Program-made: the position numbers and the translations under genes
Shown here: piece after piece, positions 26,265-34,610 of the stretch
How the letters are laid out: the number at the start of each line of letters is the position of its first letter
Numbering within the stretch: the stretch's first letter is position 1
Assembly (NCBI GenBank): GCA_947588675.1
Contig: CANPYY010000001.1
Coordinates: forward strand, 62,001 to 126,000
Origin: an uncultured Lachnospiraceae bacterium
Lineage (GTDB): Bacteria > Bacillota > Clostridia > Lachnospirales > Lachnospiraceae
Direction: 5' to 3'
DNA: 64,000 nucleotides
Notes under the pieces: model-generated
Database searches by the model: none
The model's input: only the letters and a program-made list of their open reading frames with translations
Told to the model about the DNA's origin: nothing

Positions 26265-27704
26265 ATGAACTACAAAATGATTATCCACATGTTGGGTCAG
26301 GTATGTTTATTTGAAGCATTATTTATGATACTTCCTCTTTTTGTATCATTAATTTACAGGGAAACGGATGGTTACGCCTATTTAATTACAATGGCTTTCT
26401 GCCTTCTTTTCGGATTTTTATCCTCACGAATAAAAGTTAAAAACAAAAAAATATACGGCAGGGAAGGTCTTGTAATAGTTGCATTCAGTTGGATTATATT
26501 AAGTCTGTTCGGCTGTCTGCCTTTTTTCCTGTCAGGCGATATACCTTATTTTACAAATGCGCTCTTTGAAACCGTTTCAGGCTTTACTACTACCGGTTCA
26601 AGTATACTTACGGATGTTGAGGCGCTTTCAAAAACAAACCTTTTCTGGAGAAGTTTTACACACTGGATTGGCGGCATGGGGGTACTTGTATTTATACTTG
26701 CGCTGCTTCCAATGAAAACCGGCGGAACCGGTATGCACATTATGCGCGCTGAGAGCCCCGGCCCAAGCGTAAGCAAACTTGTCCCAAAAGTTAAAACTAC
26801 CGCAATGATACTGTACGCTATTTATCTTTCAATTACGGTAATACAGATTATTGTAATGTTATGCGCAGGCACGCCTCTGTTTGATGCCATTACATTATCT
26901 TTTGGCTCTGCCGGCACCGGAGGTTTTTCAATTAAAAACGACGGTCTTGCAGGTTACTCTAACTTACAGCAGTCTATTGTAACCGTCGCCATGATATTAT
27001 TTGGCGTAAATTTCAGCCTGTACCATCTGCTCATCCGCAAAAAGTTTTCACAGGCTTTTAAAATGACGGAAGTATGGACATATCTCGCAATCATTGCCGT
27101 TTCAACCTTATTGATTACATTAAACGTTTCACACCTGTTTCCTTCATTATACGAAGCATTTCACCACACCGCATTTCAGGTAGCTTCAATAATTACTACT
27201 ACCGGCTATTCTACCACTGACTTTAATACATGGCCGCCGTTGGCGCAGACCATACTTGTTATAATAATGTTTATAGGCGCATGCGCCGGCAGCACCGGAG
27301 GAGGAATTAAAGTTTCACGAATCATTCTTCTGCTGAAGGGAGTAAGGAAGGAAATTCTTATGATATGCCATCCCAGAAGCGTAAAGAAAATTAAAATGGA
27401 CGGTCATACCGTAAGCCACGAGGTTATCCGTTCAATAAACGCTTTTATAATAGTATATGCCGTTATTTTCATAATATCGCTTCTAATCATATCTCTTGAT
27501 TCAAAAGATCTGGTAACTAATTTCACGGCTGTTGCCGCCACTCTGAACAATATAGGTCCCGGACTTAATATTGTAGGTCCTGCAGGTAATTTTAACAGTT
27601 TTTCCGACTTATCCAAATATGTCCTTATGTTTGATATGCTGGCGGGACGTCTTGAACTTATGCCAATGCTTATACTTTTCGTACCGTCAACCTGGAAAAA
27701 ATAA
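26265..27704 (+). CDS. trkH: TrkH/KtrB-type potassium channel subunit
   Basis: A 479-residue polytopic protein with the four-fold TrkH pore repeat. Pore-loop segments are ETVSGFTTTGSS, LSFGSAGTGGFS, ASIITTTGYSTTDF and AATLNNIGPGL, and the last membrane segments carry MLAGRLELMPMLILF. The region LPMKTGGTGMHIMRAESPGPS is also typical. It imports K+ under control of TrkA, encoded just upstream. The length matches TrkH rather than the shorter KtrB. A hairpin terminator follows within 10 bases. Confidence 0.97.
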   Translation: MNYKMIIHMLGQVCLFEALFMILPLFVSLIYRETDGYAYLITMAFCLLFGFLSSRIKVKNKKIYGREGLVIVAFSWIILSLFGCLPFFLSGDIPYFTNALFETVSGFTTTGSSILTDVEALSKTNLFWRSFTHWIGGMGVLVFILALLPMKTGGTGMHIMRAESPGPSVSKLVPKVKTTAMILYAIYLSITVIQIIVMLCAGTPLFDAITLSFGSAGTGGFSIKNDGLAGYSNLQQSIVTVAMILFGVNFSLYHLLIRKKFSQAFKMTEVWTYLAIIAVSTLLITLNVSHLFPSLYEAFHHTAFQVASIITTTGYSTTDFNTWPPLAQTILVIIMFIGACAGSTGGGIKVSRIILLLKGVRKEILMICHPRSVKKIKMDGHTVSHEVIRSINAFIIVYAVIFIISLLIISLDSKDLVTNFTAVAATLNNIGPGLNIVGPAGNFNSFSDLSKYVLMFDMLAGRLELMPMLILFVPSTWKK

Positions 27705-27710
27705 AAAGCT

Positions 27711-27733
27711 AAGGGGCATCTAAAATGCCCCTT
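27711..27733. terminator. hairpin terminator between trkH and the aroC-side operon
   Basis: AAGGGGCAT-CTAAA-ATGCCCCTT, a perfect 9-bp stem with a 5-base loop. On the minus strand it is followed by AGCTTTTTATTTTTT, a good U-tract; on the plus strand the tract is weaker. It probably serves both converging units. Confidence 0.8.
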
Positions 27734-27741
27734 ACCAATTT

Positions 27742-27921
27742 TCAGCTCCGTTTTTTCATTTTACGCTCATAGCAGTCCAAATCTATTTCATATATCGAAT
27801 TGTCATCTATTATAACCTTGGAGCGTGTTTCCCCCTGCGATGTTCCCGCACTATTTTTCACGTAGTCTTTATCGGATTTTCCTGTACAGGTATTGTTATA
27901 AAATCTCTGATAATTTCTCAT
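27742..27921 (-). CDS. short hypothetical protein downstream of aroC
   Basis: I chose the ATG at 27921, which has GGGAGAG 2 bases upstream, over the track GTG at 27990; the product is 59 residues. The sequence is hydrophilic, with a central Ser/Gly/Thr-rich stretch and a charged end (SIYEIDLDCYERKMKKR), and has no membrane segment. No family is recognised. It is the last gene before the terminator and would be cotranscribed with trpS and aroC. It could be a lineage-specific small protein; being spurious is less likely given the ribosome site. Confidence 0.5.
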   Translation of the reverse strand: MRNYQRFYNNTCTGKSDKDYVKNSAGTSQGETRSKVIIDDNSIYEIDLDCYERKMKKRS

Positions 27922-27993
27922 AACTCTCCCACATCTTTCTTTAATAAGGCTGTCTGTATTATTGTATGAAGCCTGTATCAGATTTGTCACCCG

Positions 27994-29091
27994 CTATTTG
28001 TAAAAATCCTTTATTTTGTTAATATCAGAGGTCATCGCTTTAAACAACAGGTCCGTAATTGTAATTGCCGCCATTGCCTCAACGACTACAACAGCCCGCG
28101 GAACTATTACCGGATCGTGTCTTCCTTTAATTTCTATATCTATCTGTTCTCCTGCCTTATTGACGCTTTTTTGTTTTGCCGCAACAGATGGCGTAGGTTT
28201 AAATGCCGCCCTGAATATAAAATCGCTTCCGTCGCTTATGCCTCCAAGTACACCGCCTGAATGATTTGACAACTTAACAATATTACCGTCCTTTATGGCA
28301 AACTCATCATTATTTTCAGTGCCGCATGACTGCGAAGCCCTGAAACCATCTCCTATCTCCATGCCTTTTACAGCGCCTATCGACATCACTGCCTTAGCTA
28401 TATTGGCGTCCAGCTTATCAAATACAGGCTCTCCTATCCCTGCAGGCAGCCCCTTCACTACACATTCTACAACCCCTCCGGCAGAATTTTTCTCCTGCGC
28501 ACATCTTTTCAGATATTCTTCCGCCTTAACCGATGCTTCCTTATCCGGCATATATACGGGACTGTCTTTTACATAATCCATATCTTTACCGTCATCAGAT
28601 ATACTTACGGGGCCTATGCTTTTCGTATATGCGTTTACGGTAATCCCAAGCTGTTCAAGAATAAGCATTGCCACTGCGCCGGCAGCAACCCTTCCTATGG
28701 TTTCCCTTCCTGAGGAACGTCCTCCGCCCCTGTAATCCCTGAAACCGTATTTCATATCAAATGTATAATCAGCATGCCCCGGTCTGTAATATGACGCTAT
28801 TTCAGAATAATCCGCAGACCTGTGATCTTTATTGACTACAAGCATGGATATAGGCATACCTGTCGTTTTTCCCTCAAATATTCCTGAAAGAATCTTTATT
28901 TCATCGTCTTCTTTACGCATGGTCGAATATTTTACAGCTCCGGGTTTCCTTCTATCCATATATTTCTGAATCATTTCTTCACTTATTTTTACTCCCGCCG
29001 GGCATCCGTCTATAACAACACCTACTGCCGTTCCATGTGATTCGCCCCACGTAGTAACCCTGAATATATCGCCTGATACTGAACCTGCCAT
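27994..29091 (-). CDS. aroC: chorismate synthase
   Basis: A 365-residue enzyme that converts 5-enolpyruvylshikimate 3-phosphate to chorismate with reduced flavin, the last step of the shikimate pathway. Signatures are GDIFRVTTWGESHG at the start (family signature 1), FDMKYGFRDYRGGGRSSGRET with the conserved RGGGRSSGRET, SNHSGGVLGGISDG, and FKPTPSVAAKQKSV near the end. It follows trpS by 20 bases. A chorismate mutase lies at 48.0 kb, so the two halves of the aromatic branch are unlinked. Intact, normal length. Confidence 0.98.
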   Translation of the reverse strand: MAGSVSGDIFRVTTWGESHGTAVGVVIDGCPAGVKISEEMIQKYMDRRKPGAVKYSTMRKEDDEIKILSGIFEGKTTGMPISMLVVNKDHRSADYSEIASYYRPGHADYTFDMKYGFRDYRGGGRSSGRETIGRVAAGAVAMLILEQLGITVNAYTKSIGPVSISDDGKDMDYVKDSPVYMPDKEASVKAEEYLKRCAQEKNSAGGVVECVVKGLPAGIGEPVFDKLDANIAKAVMSIGAVKGMEIGDGFRASQSCGTENNDEFAIKDGNIVKLSNHSGGVLGGISDGSDFIFRAAFKPTPSVAAKQKSVNKAGEQIDIEIKGRHDPVIVPRAVVVVEAMAAITITDLLFKAMTSDINKIKDFYK

Positions 29092-29111
29092 ACTAACCTC
29101 CTGTACTGTTA

Positions 29112-30119
29112 TTACCTTATCCTGTCAGTAAGACCTACTTTTTTCTTTACCTTACGCAGTGTCTTATTAGAAAAATAAAATGCTTTCTCATCGTTTGCGC
29201 TAATAACCTTATCCAGATACTCTTTATCATTTTTTATTTCTTCAAACCTCTCCTGCATAGGTGAAAGAAGTCCTGCAACCGCTTCTCCGACGGCAGATTT
29301 AAAATCGCCATAGCCGACGCCTGAAAATTCAGCTTCTATTTCCTTCATATCCTTACCTGTAACCGCACTGTATATATCCATAAGATTGGATATTCCCGGT
29401 TTTTCGGTAACATCATAGCGTACCTGCGTATCCGAATCAGTAACTGCCCTCCTGAATTTGCGCCGTATTGTATCCGCATCATCCATAAGATATATGCTTG
29501 CATTTGGGTTTTCATCAGACTTTGACATCTTTTTCTCAGGATTCTGCAGGCTTTTAACTCCCGCCCCTATCTTACCGGTATATGGTTCAGGTATAGTAAA
29601 CACATCGCCGTATATCCCGTTAAACCGCTGCGCAATATCCCTGGTTATCTCAAGGTGCTGAAGCTGGTCTTTGCCTACAGGAACCACATCCGCCTGATAT
29701 AACAGAATATCAGCAGCCATAAGCACCGGGTAAGTATATAATCCGGCGTTAATATTATCCGAATGTCTGGAAGCTTTATCTTTAAACTGTGTCATTCTGT
29801 TCAGCTCACCTATATAGGTATAACAGTTAAGTATCCAGCTCAGCTCGGCATGTGTTGATACATGCGACTGAAAATATATACAGTTCTTTTCCGGGTCAAG
29901 TCCCGCTGCAACATAAAGCGCAAACAGATTACGCGCCCGCTGCCTGAACTCTGCCGGATTTTGTCTTACCGTCAGCGAATGTAAATCCATTACTCCAAAA
30001 AAACAATCATATTCTTCATTAAGCGTCTTCCAGTTTCTTAACGCTCCGAGATAATTTCCAAGCGTAAGATTTCCGGTCGCCTGCATTCCGCTGTAAAGAA
30101 TCTTTTTCTTATCTTCCAT
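29112..30119 (-). CDS. trpS: tryptophanyl-tRNA synthetase
   Basis: A 335-residue class I synthetase. SGMQATGNLTLGNYLGAL contains the HIGH-like TGNLTLGNY motif; other marks are VMDLHSLTVRQ, MAADILLYQADVVPVGKDQLQHLE, and the KMSKS loop in PEKKMSKSDENPNAS. It charges tRNA-Trp. The leader upstream (about 60 bases) is too short for a T-box, so no tRNA-sensing regulation is visible here. It precedes aroC in the same direction. Normal length and no lesions. Confidence 0.98.
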   Translation of the reverse strand: MEDKKKILYSGMQATGNLTLGNYLGALRNWKTLNEEYDCFFGVMDLHSLTVRQNPAEFRQRARNLFALYVAAGLDPEKNCIYFQSHVSTHAELSWILNCYTYIGELNRMTQFKDKASRHSDNINAGLYTYPVLMAADILLYQADVVPVGKDQLQHLEITRDIAQRFNGIYGDVFTIPEPYTGKIGAGVKSLQNPEKKMSKSDENPNASIYLMDDADTIRRKFRRAVTDSDTQVRYDVTEKPGISNLMDIYSAVTGKDMKEIEAEFSGVGYGDFKSAVGEAVAGLLSPMQERFEEIKNDKEYLDKVISANDEKAFYFSNKTLRKVKKKVGLTDRIR

Positions 30120-30181
30120 TTTATTTTCCTCCCTGCGTGTCTTATCCGTGTATTACATTTGTATATACCGGCAGCTATATA

Positions 30182-30451
30182 TTATTTTTTATTTATAAAA
30201 TTTCTCATCATTTGAACCCTTGCTTTTTCTTCTGCGCTCATCCCGCTCGTCATTGCTTCTATAAGTATATCTGTTTCTTCCTGTGAAAAAGACATATTAT
30301 TCTTTTTCATACCTGACATTGTCGCCATTATAAGGGCTGCCAAATCATTAACCCCTTTTCCTGCGCTGTTTTTCAGAAGTTCCTCAATTATCGCCTTTTT
30401 ACCCGCATCCATATTCAGCCACATCGGATTATTCATCCACGAATTATTCAT
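30182..30451 (-). CDS. conserved-looking small helical protein
   Basis: An 89-residue protein, opening with Asn/Trp/Met-rich residues (MNNSWMNNPMWLNMDAGKK) and then helices such as EELLKNSAGKGVNDLAALIMATMSGM and QEETDILIEAMTSGMSAEEKARV. The repeated TSGM or MSGM-type turns suggest a helical hairpin bundle. There is no signal peptide or membrane helix and no recognised family. Its ATG overlaps the stop of the 137-residue gene upstream by 4 bases, so the two are almost certainly translated together. A YycC or SpoVS role cannot be argued from sequence. Confidence 0.7.
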   Translation of the reverse strand: MNNSWMNNPMWLNMDAGKKAIIEELLKNSAGKGVNDLAALIMATMSGMKKNNMSFSQEETDILIEAMTSGMSAEEKARVQMMRNFINKK

Positions 30452-30861
30452 ACTGCATCCTCCGAAGCCATACTGTTTATATGATTCATCTGATTAAACA
30501 TATCCCGCTGTTCAGGCGAAAGCTGTGACATAAGGAAATCCATCATTCCGGATTCACTGTTATTTTTATATGTTGATACATAATTTCTGTATCTTCTGTA
30601 AAGATTTTGCGCCCTCACAAAATTAAGTACCATATTTACGGTTTCCTGTTCAGGTTCATTACAGTATTCGCGCACACTCTCCATCATGCCTTCGATATCT
30701 CCGACTGTTTCCATATTACATGCTCTTATTTCTTCTTCCTCATCCTTTTGCATATACAACGCAAGTTCCTGCGCCTGAATAAGTATCTGCATAGGTTTCC
30801 TAAGCCTCGGCGCCGTATATGGCATTGCGGCTTTTAGCATATTTACCTGACGATTCTGCAT
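30448..30861 (-). CDS. small helical protein, coupled partner of the downstream gene
   Basis: A 137-residue soluble, helical, Met- and Gln-rich protein (LRKPMQILIQAQELALYMQKD, NMVLNFVRAQNLYRRYRNYV, MMDFLMSQLSPEQRDMFNQM). The C-terminal part, with QLSPEQRDMFNQM, resembles the SAEEKARVQMMR segment of its neighbour, as if the two form a complex or arose by duplication. No known domain is recognised. The pair sits between luxS and trpS. Its function is unknown. Confidence 0.7.
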   Translation of the reverse strand: MQNRQVNMLKAAMPYTAPRLRKPMQILIQAQELALYMQKDEEEEIRACNMETVGDIEGMMESVREYCNEPEQETVNMVLNFVRAQNLYRRYRNYVSTYKNNSESGMMDFLMSQLSPEQRDMFNQMNHINSMASEDAV

Positions 30862-30943
30862 ATTAAAACCATCTCATTTATAATAATATTTCATATTAAT
30901 TTATGCAATAGGCTAATTTAAGATTCATGTATTTACAAACAAT

Positions 30944-31423
30944 TTACTGCGGATAATGAAGTCTGTCAGGCGTAATTTTATAAAGCACTTCATTAAGATA
31001 TCTGTCCGCCAGATACTTTGCCATTGTAAGATTCATATCTCTATAATTACCACATTCCTGCGGCCGGGCTCCGGGAACGTCGCCGGTGTAATCGCGTATA
31101 AATTCATACATGCCGGTAACAAGCCCTGTAATATCCTCAGATTCATAATCCCCCGCAAGTATGAGATAAAATCCCGTACGGCAGCCCATAGGTCCGAAAT
31201 ATACTATCTTTTTGCCCCATATATCATGATTTCTCAGATATGTCGCGGCAAGATGCTCTATCGTATGGCACTCCGCCGTATTCATTACAGGCTCAAAATT
31301 CGGTCTTGTCATTCTGATATCAAATGTAGTAAGAACCTCTTTACCCACAGTATCTTTTCTTGACACATATAAACCCGGCAAAAGCCTCATGTGGTCAATC
31401 GTAAAACTTGCTATAAGTTCCAT
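30944..31423 (-). CDS. luxS: S-ribosylhomocysteine lyase
   Basis: A 159-residue metalloenzyme that cleaves S-ribosylhomocysteine to homocysteine and DPD, the precursor of autoinducer-2. The metal ligands are present as the two His of AECHTIEHLAATYLR and the Cys of RPQECGNYRDMNL; GPMGCRTGFYLIL holds the catalytic Cys. Length and motifs are standard. The gene starts 1 base after the O-antigen-ligase-like gene ends, with its AAAGGGGAG ribosome site inside that gene, so it is cotranscribed. Methyl-cycle genes (pfs, metE) are not in the window. Confidence 0.98.
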   Translation of the reverse strand: MELIASFTIDHMRLLPGLYVSRKDTVGKEVLTTFDIRMTRPNFEPVMNTAECHTIEHLAATYLRNHDIWGKKIVYFGPMGCRTGFYLILAGDYESEDITGLVTGMYEFIRDYTGDVPGARPQECGNYRDMNLTMAKYLADRYLNEVLYKITPDRLHYPQ

Positions 31424-31424
31424 T

Positions 31425-33164
31425 TCATGCTTTCTCCCCTTTTTTTATAATATTATTACAGCAATAGCCCGCTGCAAGCATCACCCAGAACAACGGCGTG
31501 GTACACACCGACGCATCGTTTGAAATTCCGCATATCATATATCCTGCAGTTCCTGCAAATACTGCAATACATACAATATTAATTCCCGAAATATTTTTCA
31601 TTTCCCTTATTATTTTTATACTGCCGATAAAATATACGGCATAAAGTATAATAATTGCAGCAAGTGACAGCAAACCCGTCTGCACAGCTATCTGCAAATA
31701 CATATTGTGCGGTCTTGTCACAACGGAGCCATTATAACCGTTATTTAAAAGCGACAGATAATCATTATTTGGAAATTCATATATAAAATTGTCAGGACCG
31801 CAGCCGATAAAAATATGACTTTTAATAAGCGGTATCGCAGCAGACCATATATATCCCCTGTGCGATGCAAAATCATCCTTAAACCTTAATACATTATCAT
31901 TCTTTATATTGCTTATATCGTCCGTATATTTACCATAGTAATTGCGGTAGTAATATTTACCCTGCGTATTATCATTTGAAAAAAACAGTCTTATATCCCC
32001 ATATATTACATAAAATCCCTTTAAGCCTTCTTCCGAAATCCCGGTTTCAAAATAAAGTCCTTCATACTCGGGCGTATCCTGTTTAAATTTGTATATATTT
32101 TCCGAATTATCAAGCTCCATCATATCCATATCGGCGTCATATACCTCTATTTCGGCAGACCCAGAACCCATATTGCTTTTTATAGTAAGATTTTGCCCTC
32201 TTATTCGTATATGCGCCCCGTCATCAGCCACATTCATATATTCAAACGGATATATGCTTTTTTCTGACAGATTGTTAACGCACGTAAATATTATTACCGC
32301 AGCCACAGATATTATCATGCCTGACAAAAGCACAACCCCCGCCATCCTTCTGTATATTATAACACATATAACGGCAACTGCCGCAACTGATACAATACAG
32401 ACGCAGGCGGCTGCTTCAGAGCCTGACCCTATAATACATATGATAAGCATTACCGCGGTTACCGCCGATACTATTTTAAACCATACGTCTTTTACCGCAG
32501 CCATTCCTGCCAGACATACCGGAAGCATAAGCACTGCATATACTCCCGCATAATCCGGATTATATAAAGTCATATATACCCTGCCCCCGCCAAACGAAGA
32601 CGATATCTGCGAGGGAGAAATACTGCTAAATAATGATATAAGCAGCTTTCCCCCATATGATGTAAAAAAATCCAGACCAATCCACTGCAGCACTCCTGTA
32701 AGCGCCATCACAAAAGCCCCTGAAACCGCTATTCTGACAAAGATAAGTACCGCCTTTTTATCATCGAATATATGGCATGTATAAATAAATATTATAACAT
32801 ACGAAACAAGTACCGTAACCGGCTCATGCTGCGCATATCCCCCAAAAAACGCATCTGTACGGCTGTGTGCGCATAATGCCGAAAGAATTGATAAAACAGC
32901 ATACAAAATCAGGCAGAAAAGTACGGTTTTCCCAATACGCACAGGTTTACAAAACCGAAATACCATCATCATAAGCATAATAAATGCGGTAATTATTATA
33001 CCATACATTTTATATATAAGGAAAAAATCATATTCCGTACCGTTTTCCGAAAACCATCCGTATCCCGACAGTCCGCAGTCAGTAACCGTAATCTGCACCA
33101 AAAGCGGAATAACACATAATGTTATAATTAATGGAACGTATTTTACCGCCCTTTTTTCATGCAA
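31425..33164 (-). CDS. O-antigen ligase-like (Wzy/WaaL) membrane protein
   Basis: A 579-residue polytopic protein, with about 11 hydrophobic segments and a large extracytoplasmic loop between about residues 310 and 450. The typical ligase/polymerase patch is present: GHIFIGCGPDNFIYEFP-like KSHIFIGCGPDNFIYEF, followed by RPHNMYLQIAVQTGLLSL. It probably joins or polymerises an undecaprenyl-linked surface glycan. The start is TTG with AAGGAGG 7 bases upstream. No glycosyltransferase cluster surrounds it, so the substrate is unknown. An ATG 4 bases downstream is out of frame. Confidence 0.85.
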   Translation of the reverse strand: MHEKRAVKYVPLIITLCVIPLLVQITVTDCGLSGYGWFSENGTEYDFFLIYKMYGIIITAFIMLMMMVFRFCKPVRIGKTVLFCLILYAVLSILSALCAHSRTDAFFGGYAQHEPVTVLVSYVIIFIYTCHIFDDKKAVLIFVRIAVSGAFVMALTGVLQWIGLDFFTSYGGKLLISLFSSISPSQISSSFGGGRVYMTLYNPDYAGVYAVLMLPVCLAGMAAVKDVWFKIVSAVTAVMLIICIIGSGSEAAACVCIVSVAAVAVICVIIYRRMAGVVLLSGMIISVAAVIIFTCVNNLSEKSIYPFEYMNVADDGAHIRIRGQNLTIKSNMGSGSAEIEVYDADMDMMELDNSENIYKFKQDTPEYEGLYFETGISEEGLKGFYVIYGDIRLFFSNDNTQGKYYYRNYYGKYTDDISNIKNDNVLRFKDDFASHRGYIWSAAIPLIKSHIFIGCGPDNFIYEFPNNDYLSLLNNGYNGSVVTRPHNMYLQIAVQTGLLSLAAIIILYAVYFIGSIKIIREMKNISGINIVCIAVFAGTAGYMICGISNDASVCTTPLFWVMLAAGYCCNNIIKKGEKA

Positions 33165-33257
33165 TATAGTTTTCCTCCTTCCGTCGTAATACGCATAATA
33201 TTATACAGTTACTGTCTTAAAATAACAATACCTTATGTTTTTTACACTATTTACATA

Positions 33258-33286
33258 TTGACAATTTGCCTAAAAATTAGTTTAAT
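33258..33286 (+). promoter_or_regulatory. promoter of the activase-cysS-sigH gene block
   Basis: TTGACA (33258-33263), an exact 17-base spacer and TTTAAT (33281-33286), about 32 bases before the ATG at 33318. Confidence 0.7.
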
Positions 33287-33317
33287 TAATTCAAATGGGT
33301 AAAATGAGGGGTACTAT

Positions 33318-34586
33318 ATGGACAACGGTGATAAATACACAAAAGTTGACTTTACCAAAGAAATGAAAAAAGAATACCAGATTCTTGCTCCGGACATTTT
33401 TCCAATGCACATGAAGCTTCTGAAAAGAGTGTTCAACCTTTACGGATATAATCTTACCGTTCTGCACTATCAGGGGAAAAAGGTCATAGACACGGGACTT
33501 AAATATGTACATAACGATATGTGCTATCCTGCAATCTGTTCAATAGGACAGCAGCTATATGCCCTGACATGCGGCGACTTTGACCCGCATAAGGTTGCAT
33601 TGATACAGTTTCAGACCGGCGGCGGATGCCGCGCTTCCAATTATATTAAGCTTCTCAGAAAAGCTTTGAAAAATATGGGAATGGAATATGTTCCGGTCAT
33701 ATCATTAAGTTTTTCAGGTATAGAAAAATTCAGCGGTTTTAAACTAACCATACCTATGTTATATAAAGGAATTATGTCGGTAGTCTACGGCGATATGCTC
33801 ATGCTTCTTAAAAATCAGGTGAAACCATATGAAAAAGAAGCCGGAGCCTCTGACAGGCTCGTAGATAAATGGGTAGACATACTTAAAGACCAGTTTGAAC
33901 ATAACCGCGGGCTTGGCACACGCGGAATGACACGCAACCTTAACAATATCGTTGCGGATTTCCATAACATACCGCGCAACAATGTAAAAAAGGTCAGGGT
34001 TGGGATAGTCGGCGAGATATATGTCAAGTATTCTCCTTTCGGCAACAATAATCTGGAAGATTTTCTTGCCACGCAGAATTGTGAAGTAATGGTTCCGGGC
34101 GTACTCGGATTCGTGCAATATACATTCAGCAACAGAATTACAGATTATGAATTGTACGGTGGAAGCCGCGCCGCGCTTTTTGCCGGAAGATTTCTTGAAA
34201 AAATGGCGCGTAAAGTAGAAACCCTGATGATAAACGCCCTGAAGGGATATGACGATTTTACCGTTCCTTCGAGTTTTGAAGAAATCAAAACTCTTGCGGA
34301 CAAAGTAATCAACCGCGGGGTCAAAATGGGAGAAGGCTGGCTTTTACCCGCTGAAATGGTAGAACTTATAGAAAAGGGGTATAACAACATAATATGCGCG
34401 CAGCCTTTCGGCTGTCTGCCTAACCATATAGTTGGGAAAGGGGTAATAAGAACGTTAAAAGAACTTTATCCTTATTCCAACGTATGCCCTATAGATTATG
34501 ACGCCGGCGCTACTGCCGTAAACCAGGAAAACAGAATTAAACTTATGCTTTCCGTTGCACGTGAACAGCTTGCAGACAACAACTAA
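33318..34586 (+). CDS. activase-associated protein, C-terminal part of the large 2-HAD activase family (COG3581-like)
   Basis: A 422-residue cytoplasmic protein related to the part that forms the C-terminus of the roughly 1400-residue activase-like proteins of clostridia. Cysteines sit in positions typical of a 2-hydroxyacyl-CoA dehydratase fold that could hold an Fe-S cluster: HNDMCYPAICSIGQQ, FQTGGGCRASNY, AQPFGCLPNHIVGKG and SNVCPIDYDAGA. It lies 24 bases upstream of the gene for the remaining domains, so in this genome the family is split and in reversed order. The substrate is unknown. Dehydratase alpha/beta genes are absent, so classical 2-HAD activity is not implied. Confidence 0.75.
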   Translation: MDNGDKYTKVDFTKEMKKEYQILAPDIFPMHMKLLKRVFNLYGYNLTVLHYQGKKVIDTGLKYVHNDMCYPAICSIGQQLYALTCGDFDPHKVALIQFQTGGGCRASNYIKLLRKALKNMGMEYVPVISLSFSGIEKFSGFKLTIPMLYKGIMSVVYGDMLMLLKNQVKPYEKEAGASDRLVDKWVDILKDQFEHNRGLGTRGMTRNLNNIVADFHNIPRNNVKKVRVGIVGEIYVKYSPFGNNNLEDFLATQNCEVMVPGVLGFVQYTFSNRITDYELYGGSRAALFAGRFLEKMARKVETLMINALKGYDDFTVPSSFEEIKTLADKVINRGVKMGEGWLLPAEMVELIEKGYNNIICAQPFGCLPNHIVGKGVIRTLKELYPYSNVCPIDYDAGATAVNQENRIKLMLSVAREQLADNN

Positions 34587-34610
34587 AATAATCGGTAAAG
34601 GAAGTTAACT

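Noticed and set aside
32089-32553. 154-aa plus-strand ORF inside the O-antigen-ligase-like gene
   Set aside because: Thr/Ile-rich composition typical of the antisense of a membrane protein, no ribosome site, no family resemblance.
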